A stretch of DNA of 64,000 bases from Caldovatus aquaticus (GTDB lineage: Bacteria; Pseudomonadota; Alphaproteobacteria; Acetobacterales; Acetobacteraceae): NCBI RefSeq assembly GCF_019458025.1, contig NZ_JAHZUY010000015.1:1-64000 (forward strand), written 5' to 3'. The first letter of the stretch is position 1. The number at the start of each line of letters is the position of its first letter. The notes under the pieces were generated by a model. It searched no databases, was not told the DNA's origin, and saw only the letters and a program-made list of their open reading frames with translations. This document shows positions 47,437 to 56,434 of this stretch, in pieces. Made by a program: the position numbers and the translations under genes.

Positions 47437-48699
47437 ATGACGACGCCCCTCAGCAACACGGCCGCGACGCGCCGCGGCGCGCTCGCCCTCGGCCTCGGCG
47501 CGGCGACCGCCGGCGCCGGCTTCCGCCGCGCTCGCGCGCAGCAGAACCCGGCCGAGGTGAAGGTCGCGGTGCTCGCGCCGATGTCCGGGCCCTGGGCGCG
47601 CCAGGGTATCCTCGCGCGCCTCGGCGCCGAGATGGCGGTGGACGACATCAACAGCTCCGGCGGCATCCGTGCCCTCGGCGGGGCGAAGATGAAGCTCGTC
47701 ATCTACGATGCCGGCGAGAACCCGGAGCGGGCGAAGAACGCCGCCCAGCGCATGGTGGCGCAGGAGCCGGACCTGGTCGGCGGCTCGGGCGCCTGGCTCT
47801 CCTCCTTCACCCTCGCCGTGACCGAGGTGACGGAACGCGCGGAGATCCCGTGGCTCACGCTGTCCTACGCGGACTCCATCACCGAGCGCGGCTTCCGCTA
47901 CGTCTTCCAGTGCTCGCCGACCTCGAGCGCACAGGCGCGGCAGACCCTGCCCGAGGTGCTCGCGCTCGCCGAGCGCGCGACCGGGCGGCGGCCGAGGCGG
48001 CTCGGCATGATCGCCGACAACACCGCGGCGCCGCAGGGCATCGTCAAGCCGATCCGCGAGGGCGAGGCGCAGAAGCACGGCCTCACCATCGTGGTGGACG
48101 AGACCTTCACGCCGCCGCTCTCCGACGCCACGCCGCTGATCCAGCGCGTGCGCAGCGCGCGGCCGGACTTCCTGCTGCTGCTCTCGACCGCGGTGCCGGA
48201 CGACAAGCTGCTGGTCGAGAAGCTGAACGAGTTCGGCCTCGGCCAGGGCCGGCTGCCGACCATCGGCAACGGCGGGCACTGGGGCGCGCCGGAGCTGGCG
48301 CAGGTGACCAACCCGCGGATCCTCGAGGGGATGATGTTCACCCTCTCGAACTGGCCGGGGAAGGGGCTCGAGGAGCTGAACCGCCGCTTCGTCGCGCGCA
48401 CGGGCGAGCCGTGGCTCGGCCACGATTCGCTGCTGCCCTACGCCGACATGATGATCCTGCGCGAGGCGATGGAGCGCGCCGGCTCCGCCGACCGGCGCAA
48501 GGTGGCGGAGGCGATCCGCAGCCTCGACATCCGCAACGAGGGCCCGGCGCTCTACTTCCCCAGCCGGCACCTGAAGTTCGACCAGCGCGGCCGCCTCGTG
48601 GACGCGGTGATGGTGACCTGCCAGTGGCGCGGCGGCGTCCCGCAGGTGGTCTCGCCGGAGACGATCGCGACGGCGCAGGCGCTCTGGCCGCGGAGCTGA
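47437..48699 (+). CDS. ABC transporter substrate-binding protein, LivK type
   Basis: A 420-residue periplasmic binding protein. The N-terminus has a twin-arginine stretch ATRRGALALGLGAATAGAG and cleavage near RARAQQN (about residue 35), so Tat export is likely. The mature part is Peripla_BP_6 like: KVAVLAPMSGPWARQGILAR, AVDDINSSGGI, LVIYDAGENPERAKNAAQRM and VTEVTERAEIPWLTLSYADS. It is the distal gene of the livH-livMG-livF operon. The ligand cannot be fixed from sequence. Confidence 0.92.
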   Translation: MTTPLSNTAATRRGALALGLGAATAGAGFRRARAQQNPAEVKVAVLAPMSGPWARQGILARLGAEMAVDDINSSGGIRALGGAKMKLVIYDAGENPERAKNAAQRMVAQEPDLVGGSGAWLSSFTLAVTEVTERAEIPWLTLSYADSITERGFRYVFQCSPTSSAQARQTLPEVLALAERATGRRPRRLGMIADNTAAPQGIVKPIREGEAQKHGLTIVVDETFTPPLSDATPLIQRVRSARPDFLLLLSTAVPDDKLLVEKLNEFGLGQGRLPTIGNGGHWGAPELAQVTNPRILEGMMFTLSNWPGKGLEELNRRFVARTGEPWLGHDSLLPYADMMILREAMERAGSADRRKVAEAIRSLDIRNEGPALYFPSRHLKFDQRGRLVDAVMVTCQWRGGVPQVVSPETIATAQALWPRS

Positions 48700-49264
48700 C
48701 GGAGGCGGCGCTCGGTTCGCCCGGCGCGCCCCCTCGCGCAGCGAACAGGCGGCCGGCTCGCCGAGGACGGCCCGGTTGTCCCCGCGGCGGGACGGCGCGC
48801 CGCGCCCTGGGCCTCCCCCCGGACGCGGCGGGCGGGGCGGAGGGCTGCTTCGCCAACCCGGTCGCAGGTCGGCGGCCCGGCCAGGCGCGGTGGTCTCGTT
48901 CTGCTACCCCCGGGCGCTGCCCGGGAGGCGCAACGGCGGTCGTCTCCGGCAGTCCGGCGGACGCGGGATTGCGCGCCGTCGTCTCAGGGCAGCGGCGCGC
49001 ACGGGCGGCCTGCGGATCGGCCGGGGCGGCGCGGGCGTCTCCTCCGTTGCGGGTCTGGCGGGCGACGCCGCGGCCGCCGCCTTGCCGGTGCCGCGCGCCG
49101 GCGCTGTCCGGGCGGGCAGCTTAGACCCCCGCGCGGCGCCGGCAAACCCTCCCCGGCCGGGGCGCGCCCGGCGACGCCGTCCGGGGCCCGCGGGGACCTG
49201 CCCGATGGCCGAGATCCAGGCGTTGGGGACCGGTATGCTTGGCGGCGCGCGCGCAGGGCGCCCG
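48700..49264. other. About 560 bp of very GC-rich sequence, no gene called
   Basis: No feature is seen apart from the possible upstream starts of the DUF2459 gene at 49205 and 49235. The bases CCCGATGGCC occur at 49201 and again exactly 60 bp later at 49261, each providing a candidate ATG. Confidence 0.4.
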
Positions 49265-49936
49265 ATGGCCGTGCCGCGCGGGCGGCGCGCCCTCCTGCGC
49301 GCCGCCTTCGCCGCCTGCGCGCTGCCGGGCGCCTGCGCCGCGCCGCGCGAGACGGACGGGCGCCTGCCCCCGCGACCGCCCGCCGCGACGCTGCACCTTG
49401 TCGCGCGCGGCTGGCACACGGAACTCGCGCTGCCGGGGCACGCGCTCGGCGGTTCGCCGCTGGGCGAGGCGCTGCTCCCGCGCTTCCCGGAGGCGCGCTG
49501 GCTACTCTTCGGCTTCGGCCTGCGCCGCTACTTCACCCATCCGGACCCCGGCCCGGGCGATCTGCTTGCGGCGCTGGCGCCCGGTCCCGCGGCGATCCGC
49601 GTCAGCGGCTTCGCGCCTGCACCGCCCGAGGCCTTCGCCGCCGAGGACGTGGTGAGGCTGCCCGTCGCCGCGGAGGGCCGGGCGCGGCTCCTCGCCTTCC
49701 TGTGGGCGGAGCTTGCGAAGGACGCGCGCGGGGCGCCGCTCGAACTGCCCGAGCGCCACGATCCGCGCGGCATCTTCTTCGCCGCCGCCACGCCCTACGC
49801 CCTGGACTACAATTGCAACGCCTGGACCGCACGCGCCCTGCACATCGCCGGGCTGCCCGTGGACCCGGACGGGGTGGTGTTCGCGGCCCAGGCGATGCGC
49901 CGCGCGCGCGCGGCCGCCCTCCTCGCGGCCGGGTGA
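49265..49936 (+). CDS. DUF2459 protein, probably exported
   Basis: A 223-residue protein of the DUF2459/TIGR02117 family: TLHLVARGWHTELALPG, WLLFGFGLRRYFTHPDPGPG, and a C-terminal block ALDYNCNAWTARALHIAGLP with conserved Cys and Asn. The start MAVPRGRRALLRAAFAACAL with PGACAA looks like a signal or weak lipoprotein sequence. Starts at 49205 or 49235 are also open; 49265 is chosen because the signal-like segment begins there. Function unknown; the C-terminal NC..W pattern resembles NlpC/P60-like permuted peptidases only loosely. Confidence 0.75.
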   Translation: MAVPRGRRALLRAAFAACALPGACAAPRETDGRLPPRPPAATLHLVARGWHTELALPGHALGGSPLGEALLPRFPEARWLLFGFGLRRYFTHPDPGPGDLLAALAPGPAAIRVSGFAPAPPEAFAAEDVVRLPVAAEGRARLLAFLWAELAKDARGAPLELPERHDPRGIFFAAATPYALDYNCNAWTARALHIAGLPVDPDGVVFAAQAMRRARAAALLAAG

Positions 49937-49999
49937 CAAGGCGGCTTCCTTCCGCGGCGCCGTCCGGGCGATACTGCCGGCAAGGCAGGGAGGACACGC

Positions 50000-50995
50000 A
50001 TGAGGGCCAGATCCTGGATCGCCGCCGCGCTCGTTGCCGCGGGACTCTCGGGCGCCGCACCGCCGGCGGCGCTGGCGCAGACAGCGCCGGGCTACCCGAA
50101 CCGGCCGATCCGGGTGGTCGTGCCCTTCGCCGCCGGCGGGCCGACCGACCTCGTCGCCCGCACGATCGGGCCCAAAATGAGCGCCACGCTCAACAACCAG
50201 CCGGTCGTGGTGGAGAACCGCCCCGGCGCCGGTGGCGCGACCGGTGTGGACGTGGTCGCCAAGGCGGCGCCCGACGGCTACACGATCGGCTTCGGCAGCG
50301 CCGGCGCGCTCGCCATCTCGCCCGGACTGCCCGGCCGCGTGATGCCTTACGATCCGCTGCGCGATCTCGCCCCGATCACGCTCGGCGTGCTGGTGCCGGA
50401 GCCGGTGGTCGTGCCCGCCGGGCAGCCGTTCCGCACCATGCAGGAGTTCATCGCGGCGGCGCGCGCCCAGCCGGGGCGGCTGAACTACGGCCACACCGGG
50501 CCGGGCAGCATGCCGCACCTCGCGGGCGAGCTGATCAAGCTCGCCGCCGGCATCGATCTCGTGGGCGTCGCCTATCGCGGCGGCGCGCCGCTTACCACCG
50601 CGCTGCTCGCCGGCGAGGTGCAGGCGGGGCTCGCCGACCTGCCGGTGCTGCTCCCGCACATCCGCTCCGGCGCGTTGCGCGCCCTGGCCGTGGGCACGCG
50701 CGAACGGCTGCCCTGGCTGCCGGACGTGCCGACCATGGCCGAGGTGGGACTGCCCGGCGTGGACACGAACAACTGGCACGGCATGATCGCCCCGGCGCGC
50801 GTGCCGGAGCCGATCCTCGACGCCATCCACCACGCGGCCGCGACCGCGCTGCGCGATCCGGAAGTGACGCGCAGCCTGTACGACCAGGGGGCGATCCCGG
50901 GCGGCAACAGCCGCGCCGAATTCGCCGCCTTCCTCCGCAGCGAGATCGAGAAGTGGGGGGAGGTGATCCGCCGCGCCGGCCTGCGCGCCGAATAG
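50000..50995 (+). CDS. Bug-type periplasmic binding protein (TctC family)
   Basis: A 331-residue secreted protein with a signal peptide ending ALAQTAPG and the Bug blocks YPNRPIRVVVPFAAGGPTDL, VVENRPGAGGATGVDVVAKA, PDGYTIGF, GVAYRGGAPLTTALLAGEVQ and VPTMAEVGLPGVD. These proteins bind carboxylates for tripartite tricarboxylate transporters or act as sensors. No tctA/tctB genes are nearby, so it is an orphan of the kind common in these bacteria. Confidence 0.93.
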   Translation: MRARSWIAAALVAAGLSGAAPPAALAQTAPGYPNRPIRVVVPFAAGGPTDLVARTIGPKMSATLNNQPVVVENRPGAGGATGVDVVAKAAPDGYTIGFGSAGALAISPGLPGRVMPYDPLRDLAPITLGVLVPEPVVVPAGQPFRTMQEFIAAARAQPGRLNYGHTGPGSMPHLAGELIKLAAGIDLVGVAYRGGAPLTTALLAGEVQAGLADLPVLLPHIRSGALRALAVGTRERLPWLPDVPTMAEVGLPGVDTNNWHGMIAPARVPEPILDAIHHAAATALRDPEVTRSLYDQGAIPGGNSRAEFAAFLRSEIEKWGEVIRRAGLRAE

Positions 50996-51100
50996 GGGCG
51001 ATCGCGACAGGGCCGGCTGGGACGTCGCGGAGCAGCCGCCGGCGCGTGCGAGCGCGGGGGCGCGGCGCACGGTCGGGGATTCCGCCGCCGCGGCGCCCTC

Positions 51101-51700
51101 TCAGGGGTGCCGCAGGTAGAACGGGGTCTTGCCCATCGCCCGCAGCGCGTGGTCGGCGGCGAAGAGGTCGGCGTAGTGCAGGATCTGCGCCTCCATCGTC
51201 CGCCCGTGGAAGGGCGCGTTGGTGGCATGGGTCGCCACCGTGCTGACGACGAGGTGCGGAAAGCCGAGGTCCCGGAGCAGCATCGCGCCGACCACGCCGT
51301 GCGGCAGCTCGTGGAACAGGCGCGAATGGCCCTGGCCGTCCTCGCCGGCGTCGGGCCGGTAGAGCAGCGGCTTGTCCACGTCGTGCAGGATCAGGATGGA
51401 GGCCATCGCGTCCCAGTCCACCGCCATGCCCCAGTCCGCCGCGGCGCGCCGCGCGAGGTCCACGCCGGCGCGCGTGACCTCGTTGACGTGCCGCATCAGC
51501 GGATAGAAGGGCGGGCCGGCCTGGAAGGGCATCTCCGTCAGCTCGCGGTAGGGGCTCGAGGACCAGGCGCTGACCCAGGCGGTGACGATGCGCTCGCGCA
51601 CCTCCGGCGAGACCAGATCGAGGCCCCACAGCCAGTCCTCCACCGCCTGGCGGCGGGAATTGCTCGTGCGGTCTATGGTGTAGGGGCTGTCCTCGGCCAT
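51101..51700 (-). CDS. HD-domain protein (putative metal-dependent phosphohydrolase)
   Basis: A 199-residue protein with an HD motif in ILHDVDKPLLY, upstream His in LMRHVNEVTRAGVD and downstream His/Asp in LPHGVVGAMLL, VATHATNAP and HYADLFAADHA, the spacing of HD phosphohydrolases. Substrate unknown. ATG at 51700 chosen, since the longer frame lacks coding character. It lies 28 bp downstream of the LhgO-like gene and probably belongs to the same operon as the carbamoyltransferase. Confidence 0.8.
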   Translation of the reverse strand: MAEDSPYTIDRTSNSRRQAVEDWLWGLDLVSPEVRERIVTAWVSAWSSSPYRELTEMPFQAGPPFYPLMRHVNEVTRAGVDLARRAAADWGMAVDWDAMASILILHDVDKPLLYRPDAGEDGQGHSRLFHELPHGVVGAMLLRDLGFPHLVVSTVATHATNAPFHGRTMEAQILHYADLFAADHALRAMGKTPFYLRHP

Positions 51701-51728
51701 CGCTCGCCGGTCCTTGCCGCAGGGGAAG

Positions 51729-52841
51729 TCAGCGCGCCGCCGCCGCGACCCGCAGCACATGCTCGGCCAGCGCGAGCGAGGCGGTCAAGCCGGGGCTCTC
51801 GATGCCGAAGAGGTTGACCAGGCCCGGCACGCCGTGCGCGGCGCGGCCCTGCACGACGAAGTCCTGCGGCGGCGCGCCGGGCGGGACGATCTTCGGCCGG
51901 ATGCCGGCATAGCCCGGCTGCAGCGCGCCGTCCGGCAGTTCCGGCCACCAGCGGCGGATCGCGGCGTAGAAGCTCTCGGCGCGGCGCGGGTCCACGGCAT
52001 AGTCGAGGCGCTCCACCCACTCGACGTCGGGGCCGAAGCGCGCCTGGCCGGCGAGGTCGAGCGTGAGGTGGGTGCCGAGGCCGCCGGGCACGGGAACGGG
52101 GTAGATCAGGCGCGAGAAGGGCGCGCGCACGCCGGAGAGCGTGAAGTAGTTGCCCTTCGCGAAGTACTCCCTCGGCACCTGCGCGGCCGGCATGCCCTCG
52201 AGCGCGCGTGCGAGCCGCGGCGCGTGCAGGCCCGCGCAGTTGACGAGCAGCCGGCAGCGGAGCGCCATCGGCTCCGTCCCGCCGACGCGGAGCGCGATGC
52301 CGTCCTCGCCGACGCGCCCGCCCTCGACCGGCGCGCGGAAGGCGAAGACCGCGCCGGCGCCCTCGGCGTCGCCCTGCAGCGCGAGCATGAAGGCGTGGCT
52401 GTCCACGATGCCGGTGGAGGGGGAGAGCAGCGCCGCCGTGCAGCGCAGCGCGGGCTCCATCGCGCGCGCCTCGGCGGCGGCGGTCAGGCGCAGGTCGTCC
52501 ACGCCGTTGGCCGCGGCGCGGGCGCGGATCGCCTCGAGGCGGCCCGCCTCCTCCTCGCTGGTGGCGACGATCAGCTTGCCGCAATTGCGGTGCGGGATGC
52601 CGCGCTCGGCGCAGTAGGCATAGAGCATCCTCTTCCCGGCGACGCAGGTGCGCGCCATCAGGCTGCCCGGCGCGTAGTAGATCCCGGCGTGGATCACCTC
52701 GCTGTTGCGCGAGGAGGTCTCGGTGCCGATCCCCTCCGCCGCCTCCAGCACCAGCACCTCGCGCCCCGCGAGCGCCAGCGCGCGCGCGACCGCCAGACCC
52801 ACGACGCCGGCGCCGGCGACGACGCACTCCACGGACTCCAC
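51729..52841 (-). CDS. FAD-dependent oxidoreductase, L-2-hydroxyglutarate oxidase-like
   Basis: A 370-residue DAO-family flavoprotein with N-terminal FAD motif [20 protein letters not shown] and the L-2-hydroxyglutarate dehydrogenase/oxidase signature [15 protein letters not shown], then [18 protein letters not shown], and the terminal [20 protein letters not shown]. LhgO oxidises L-2-hydroxyglutarate to 2-oxoglutarate at the membrane. It follows the carbamoyltransferase gene by 6 bp, so it may act on another 2-hydroxy acid in that context. Confidence 0.88.
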   Translation of the reverse strand: MESVECVVAGAGVVGLAVARALALAGREVLVLEAAEGIGTETSSRNSEVIHAGIYYAPGSLMARTCVAGKRMLYAYCAERGIPHRNCGKLIVATSEEEAGRLEAIRARAAANGVDDLRLTAAAEARAMEPALRCTAALLSPSTGIVDSHAFMLALQGDAEGAGAVFAFRAPVEGGRVGEDGIALRVGGTEPMALRCRLLVNCAGLHAPRLARALEGMPAAQVPREYFAKGNYFTLSGVRAPFSRLIYPVPVPGGLGTHLTLDLAGQARFGPDVEWVERLDYAVDPRRAESFYAAIRRWWPELPDGALQPGYAGIRPKIVPPGAPPQDFVVQGRAAHGVPGLVNLFGIESPGLTASLALAEHVLRVAAAAR

Positions 52842-52847
52842 GCGCCT

Positions 52848-54611
52848 TCACTCCCTCACCCAGGCCGGGTCCTTCACCAGCATCGCGTCCTCCACCACCA
52901 CCACGTCGAGGCCGGTGGTGTGGAACATGAGGATCGCGTCCTCCGCGCCGTGCAGGATCGGCTTGCCCATCACGTTGAAGGAGGTGTTGAGCAGGACCGG
53001 CACGCCGGTCAACCGGTGGAAGGCGGAGAGCAGCGCGTGGAAGCGCGGGTTCCATTCGCGCCGCACGCTCTGCAGCCGCCCGGTGCCGTCGGCGTGCACC
53101 ACGGCCGGCACCAGGGCCCGCTTCTCCGGCCGCCAGCGCAGCGTGCGCTCCATGTAGGGGCTCTCCTGGTAGTCCTCGAACCAGTCGGGCCCGTGCTCGG
53201 CGAGGATGGCCGGGGCGAAGGGGCGGAAGGCCTCGCGGAACTTCACCTTGGCGTTGATCAGGTCCTTCATGCCGGCGGGACGCGGATCGGCGAGGATCGA
53301 GCGGTTGCCGAGCGCGCGCGGCCCGAACTCCGCCCGCCCCTGCGCCCAGCCGACGAGCCGCCCCTCGGCGAGCAGCCGCGCGGTCTCGGCGATCAGGCGG
53401 TCCTCGGGCAGCCGCCGGAGGCGCGGCTCCCACGCCGCCATCGGGCCGAACGCGTCGGTGCGCAGGGACGAGCCGAGGTAGGGGGAGACGAAGCCGCGCG
53501 CCGCCGGGGGGCGCGCGCCGCCGAGGTCCTCGGAGGCGGCGAGCCAGGCGGCGCCGATGGCGTTGCCGTCGTCGGCCGGGGCGGAGGGGACGTAGAGGCG
53601 GCGGAAGGGCGTGCGCCCGACGATCTTCCCGTTGAAGGAGGAGTTCAGGGCGCAGCCGCCCGACAGCACCAGGTTCTCCGACGGCGCCTTCGCCGCCGTC
53701 TCGGCGAGGAGGACCGCCATCATCTCCTCGAACACGTCCTGGCCGCAGCGCGCGAGGTCGGCCCAGCCCTGCTCCGCCGCCTCCGGCGGCCGGCGCGCGG
53801 CGAGCGCCGCCGCGACCTCGCGCGCCGTCGCGGCGTCGGCGAAGACGAGCTCGCCGTCGCGCACCGCGTAGAGGCGGCGCAGCAGCGCCAGCAGCTCCGG
53901 GTCGCGCCGGCCGTAGGGCGCGAGGCCCATCACCTTCCACTCCTCGCCCTTCACCTGGTCGAAGCCGCAGAGGTCGGTGACCAGGCCGAAGAAGAAGCCG
54001 ACCGATTCGCGCCCGGCGTGGCGGCGCAGGGTCTCGATCCGGCCGTCATCGCGGTAGCGGTGGATCGCCGCCGCGCCGGTCTCGCCCATGCCGTCCACGA
54101 CCAGCGACGCCGCCTCCGCGAAGGGCGAGCCCCAGCAGGCGAAGGCAGCGTGGCAGAGGTGGTGGTCGTAGCGCCGCAGGCTGACGCGCGCATGGCCGCG
54201 ATGCCGCGCGAGGGCGAGCAGCACGCCGCGCCCGGCGCGCGCCTGCTGGTCGTGCAGCGCGGCGATCAGGCCGAGCTCCGCGATCTCCGGCACGAGGGAG
54301 CGGTTGAGGCCGAGACCGCGCCGCGCGATCGCCTCCAGCGCGAAGCCGCCGCGCGCGGCGCGCCGCGCCAGGCCCTCGGCGAAGGGGGCGCTCCAGGAGG
54401 TGGCGACGACGATCTCCGCGTCCCGCTCCACGTGCCGGTCGAGCAGGGCAGCGACGCGCTCCGCCGGGTCCGGCTCGCAGTTCGGCGCGCGCTTGTACTG
54501 CAGGAAGCGCTCCGTCGCCTCGGCGAAGCGGATCTCGCCGTCCTCGCCGACGATGGCCAGCGCGGGGTCGTGGAAGGTGGTGGCGAGGCCGATATAGGCG
54601 CGACGTGGCAT
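52848..54611 (-). CDS. Carbamoyltransferase, NodU/CmcH/TobZ family
   Basis: A 587-residue enzyme with both family domains. The N-terminal HSP70-like (Kae1-type) domain has GLATTFHDPALAIV, RYDHHLCHAAFACWGSPF, LVVDGMGETGAAAIH, GFDQVKGEEWKVMGLAPYG and LSGGCALNSSFNGKI; the C-terminal domain has GWAQGRAEFGPRALGNRSIL and PVLLNTSFNVMGKPI. Such enzymes make carbamoyl-adenylate from carbamoyl phosphate and transfer the carbamoyl group to a hydroxyl of a small molecule or glycolipid. First gene of a leftward operon with the FAD oxidase and HD protein, and divergent (182 bp) from the hpnCD-hpnE operon. Confidence 0.93.
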   Translation of the reverse strand: MPRRAYIGLATTFHDPALAIVGEDGEIRFAEATERFLQYKRAPNCEPDPAERVAALLDRHVERDAEIVVATSWSAPFAEGLARRAARGGFALEAIARRGLGLNRSLVPEIAELGLIAALHDQQARAGRGVLLALARHRGHARVSLRRYDHHLCHAAFACWGSPFAEAASLVVDGMGETGAAAIHRYRDDGRIETLRRHAGRESVGFFFGLVTDLCGFDQVKGEEWKVMGLAPYGRRDPELLALLRRLYAVRDGELVFADAATAREVAAALAARRPPEAAEQGWADLARCGQDVFEEMMAVLLAETAAKAPSENLVLSGGCALNSSFNGKIVGRTPFRRLYVPSAPADDGNAIGAAWLAASEDLGGARPPAARGFVSPYLGSSLRTDAFGPMAAWEPRLRRLPEDRLIAETARLLAEGRLVGWAQGRAEFGPRALGNRSILADPRPAGMKDLINAKVKFREAFRPFAPAILAEHGPDWFEDYQESPYMERTLRWRPEKRALVPAVVHADGTGRLQSVRREWNPRFHALLSAFHRLTGVPVLLNTSFNVMGKPILHGAEDAILMFHTTGLDVVVVEDAMLVKDPAWVRE

Positions 54612-54793
54612 GGAGGGTGGCGGTGTCCCGGGATGAGGCGGCCGGACGGCGGGCGGGGGAAGGCGCGCCCGGTCCGCGGCGGATCGCGCCACACTGCCAC
54701 AGGGCGGGGCCGGGCGACAGCGGCCGGCGGATTCGCCCCGCCCGGGCGCCGCACGCACTGGAACGGCGGCGCCGGCTCTGCCACAAAGGGCGC

Positions 54794-56434
54794 ATGGAGC
54801 GCCGGCCCACGCGCGATCACGACGAGGAGAATTTCCCGACCGCCTCCCTGCTGCTGGCGCGGCCGGTGCGGGCGCAGGTGCTCGCCTTCTACCGCTTCGT
54901 CCGCGCCGCCGACGACATCGCCGACCACCCGCGCCTCGGCGCGGCGCAGAAGCTCGCCGAGCTCGAGGCGATGGAGCGGGCGCTGGACGATCCGGCGACG
55001 GCGCGGCGCGAGGCGCGGCGGCTGCACGCGCTCGGCGTCGGCACGGAGGAGGCGCGGCGGATGCTCTCCGCCTTCCGCCAGGACGTCGCGAAGCGCCGCT
55101 ACGCCGACTGGGCCGAGCTCGAGGACTACTGCACCCGCTCCGCCGATCCGGTCGGGCGGATGCTGCTCCGCCTGCACGGGGAGGACGCCGTGGCGGCGGG
55201 CGGGGCGGCGGATGCCCTGTGCACGGCGCTGCAGATCCTCAACCACCTCCAGGACCTGGTGCCGGACCGCACCGCGCTGGACCGCGTCTACCTGCCTCTC
55301 TCCTGGCTCGCGCGCGCCGGCGGGGAGGCGGCGTTCTTCCTGCCCGCGCGCGCGGCGGAGCGGCGGGCGGTGCTGGATGCGGCGCTGCTGCGGGTGGAGG
55401 CGAAGCTCGACGAGGCCGCCGCGCTGCCGCGCCTGCTGCGCTCGCGGCGGCTCGCCCTGCAGAGCGCGGTGACGATCGCGCTCGCCCGGCGCCTGCTCGC
55501 CCGGCTGCGCGCCGCCGACCCGGTGCTGCGGCGGGTGGCGTTGACGCGACCGGACTTCGCGCGCGCCTTCGCCGGGGCGGCGTTCCCGCCCTCGGACGCG
55601 GCGATCGTGCGCGCGGCGGTGCGGCGCGCCGGCTCCTCCTTCGCGCGCGGCATGGCGGCGCTGCGCGGCGAGCGGCGGCGCGCGCTCTGGGCCCTCTACG
55701 CCTTCTGCCGCGCGGTGGACGATATCGCCGATTCGGCGATGCCGGAGGCCGAGAAGCGCCGCTTCCTCGCGGCGTGGCGGCGCAAGCTCGCCGCGCCCGA
55801 CTGCGCCCTCTCGCGCGAGCTCGCGCACGCGCGCGCGCGCTTCGCCCTGCCGCTCGCCGAGTGCGAGGCGATGATCGCCGGCATGGAGACCGACGCCGCC
55901 GACCGGGTGCGCCTTGCGGACGAGGCGGCGCTCGAGACCTATTGCCGCCGGGTGGCCGGCAGCGTCGGCGCGATGGCGGTGCGCATCTTCGGCGTGCCGG
56001 AGGCGGAGGCGTTCGGCCTCGCCCTCGGCCGCACCTTCCAGCTCGTCAACATCCTGCGCGACCTCGACGAGGACGCGCTGCGCGAGCGGGTCTACCTGCC
56101 GCTCGACCTGCTCGCCGCGCACGGCATCGGCGGCGATGCGCCGGCGGCGGAGATCGTGCGCCATCCGCGGATCGCCGAGGCGTGCCGCCCGCTGGCGGAG
56201 CGCGCGCGCGACGGCTTCGCGCGGGCCGAGGCGGAGATCGCGCGGCTCGACCAGCGCGCGCTGCTGCCGGCGCGGGTGATGATGTGGGGCTACCGCCGCC
56301 TGCTGGAGCGGCTGGTGGCGCGGGGCTTCGACGGCGCGCGCGAGCCGCGCCCGCGCCTCACCGCGGCGGAGAAGCTGCGCATGGCGGTGATGGCGCTCGG
56401 CATCGCGGCGCCGCAGGGGCCGCGCGCGGCGTGA
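54794..56434 (+). CDS. Fused HpnC-HpnD: hydroxysqualene synthase and presqualene diphosphate synthase
   Basis: A 546-residue protein with two complete squalene/phytoene synthase domains. Domain 1 (about 1-262) is HpnC-like: DHDEENFPTASLLLARPVRA, first Asp motif DDIAD (40-44) and second DLVPD (154-158). Domain 2 (about 268-546) is HpnD-like: RRAGSSFARGMAALRGERRR, first Asp motif DDIAD (309-313) and second DLDED (423-427). HpnD joins two farnesyl diphosphates to presqualene diphosphate and HpnC converts that to hydroxysqualene. They are normally two separate genes. The fusion has continuous codon use; it overlaps hpnE by GTGA. Confidence 0.93.
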   Translation: MERRPTRDHDEENFPTASLLLARPVRAQVLAFYRFVRAADDIADHPRLGAAQKLAELEAMERALDDPATARREARRLHALGVGTEEARRMLSAFRQDVAKRRYADWAELEDYCTRSADPVGRMLLRLHGEDAVAAGGAADALCTALQILNHLQDLVPDRTALDRVYLPLSWLARAGGEAAFFLPARAAERRAVLDAALLRVEAKLDEAAALPRLLRSRRLALQSAVTIALARRLLARLRAADPVLRRVALTRPDFARAFAGAAFPPSDAAIVRAAVRRAGSSFARGMAALRGERRRALWALYAFCRAVDDIADSAMPEAEKRRFLAAWRRKLAAPDCALSRELAHARARFALPLAECEAMIAGMETDAADRVRLADEAALETYCRRVAGSVGAMAVRIFGVPEAEAFGLALGRTFQLVNILRDLDEDALRERVYLPLDLLAAHGIGGDAPAAEIVRHPRIAEACRPLAERARDGFARAEAEIARLDQRALLPARVMMWGYRRLLERLVARGFDGAREPRPRLTAAEKLRMAVMALGIAAPQGPRAA

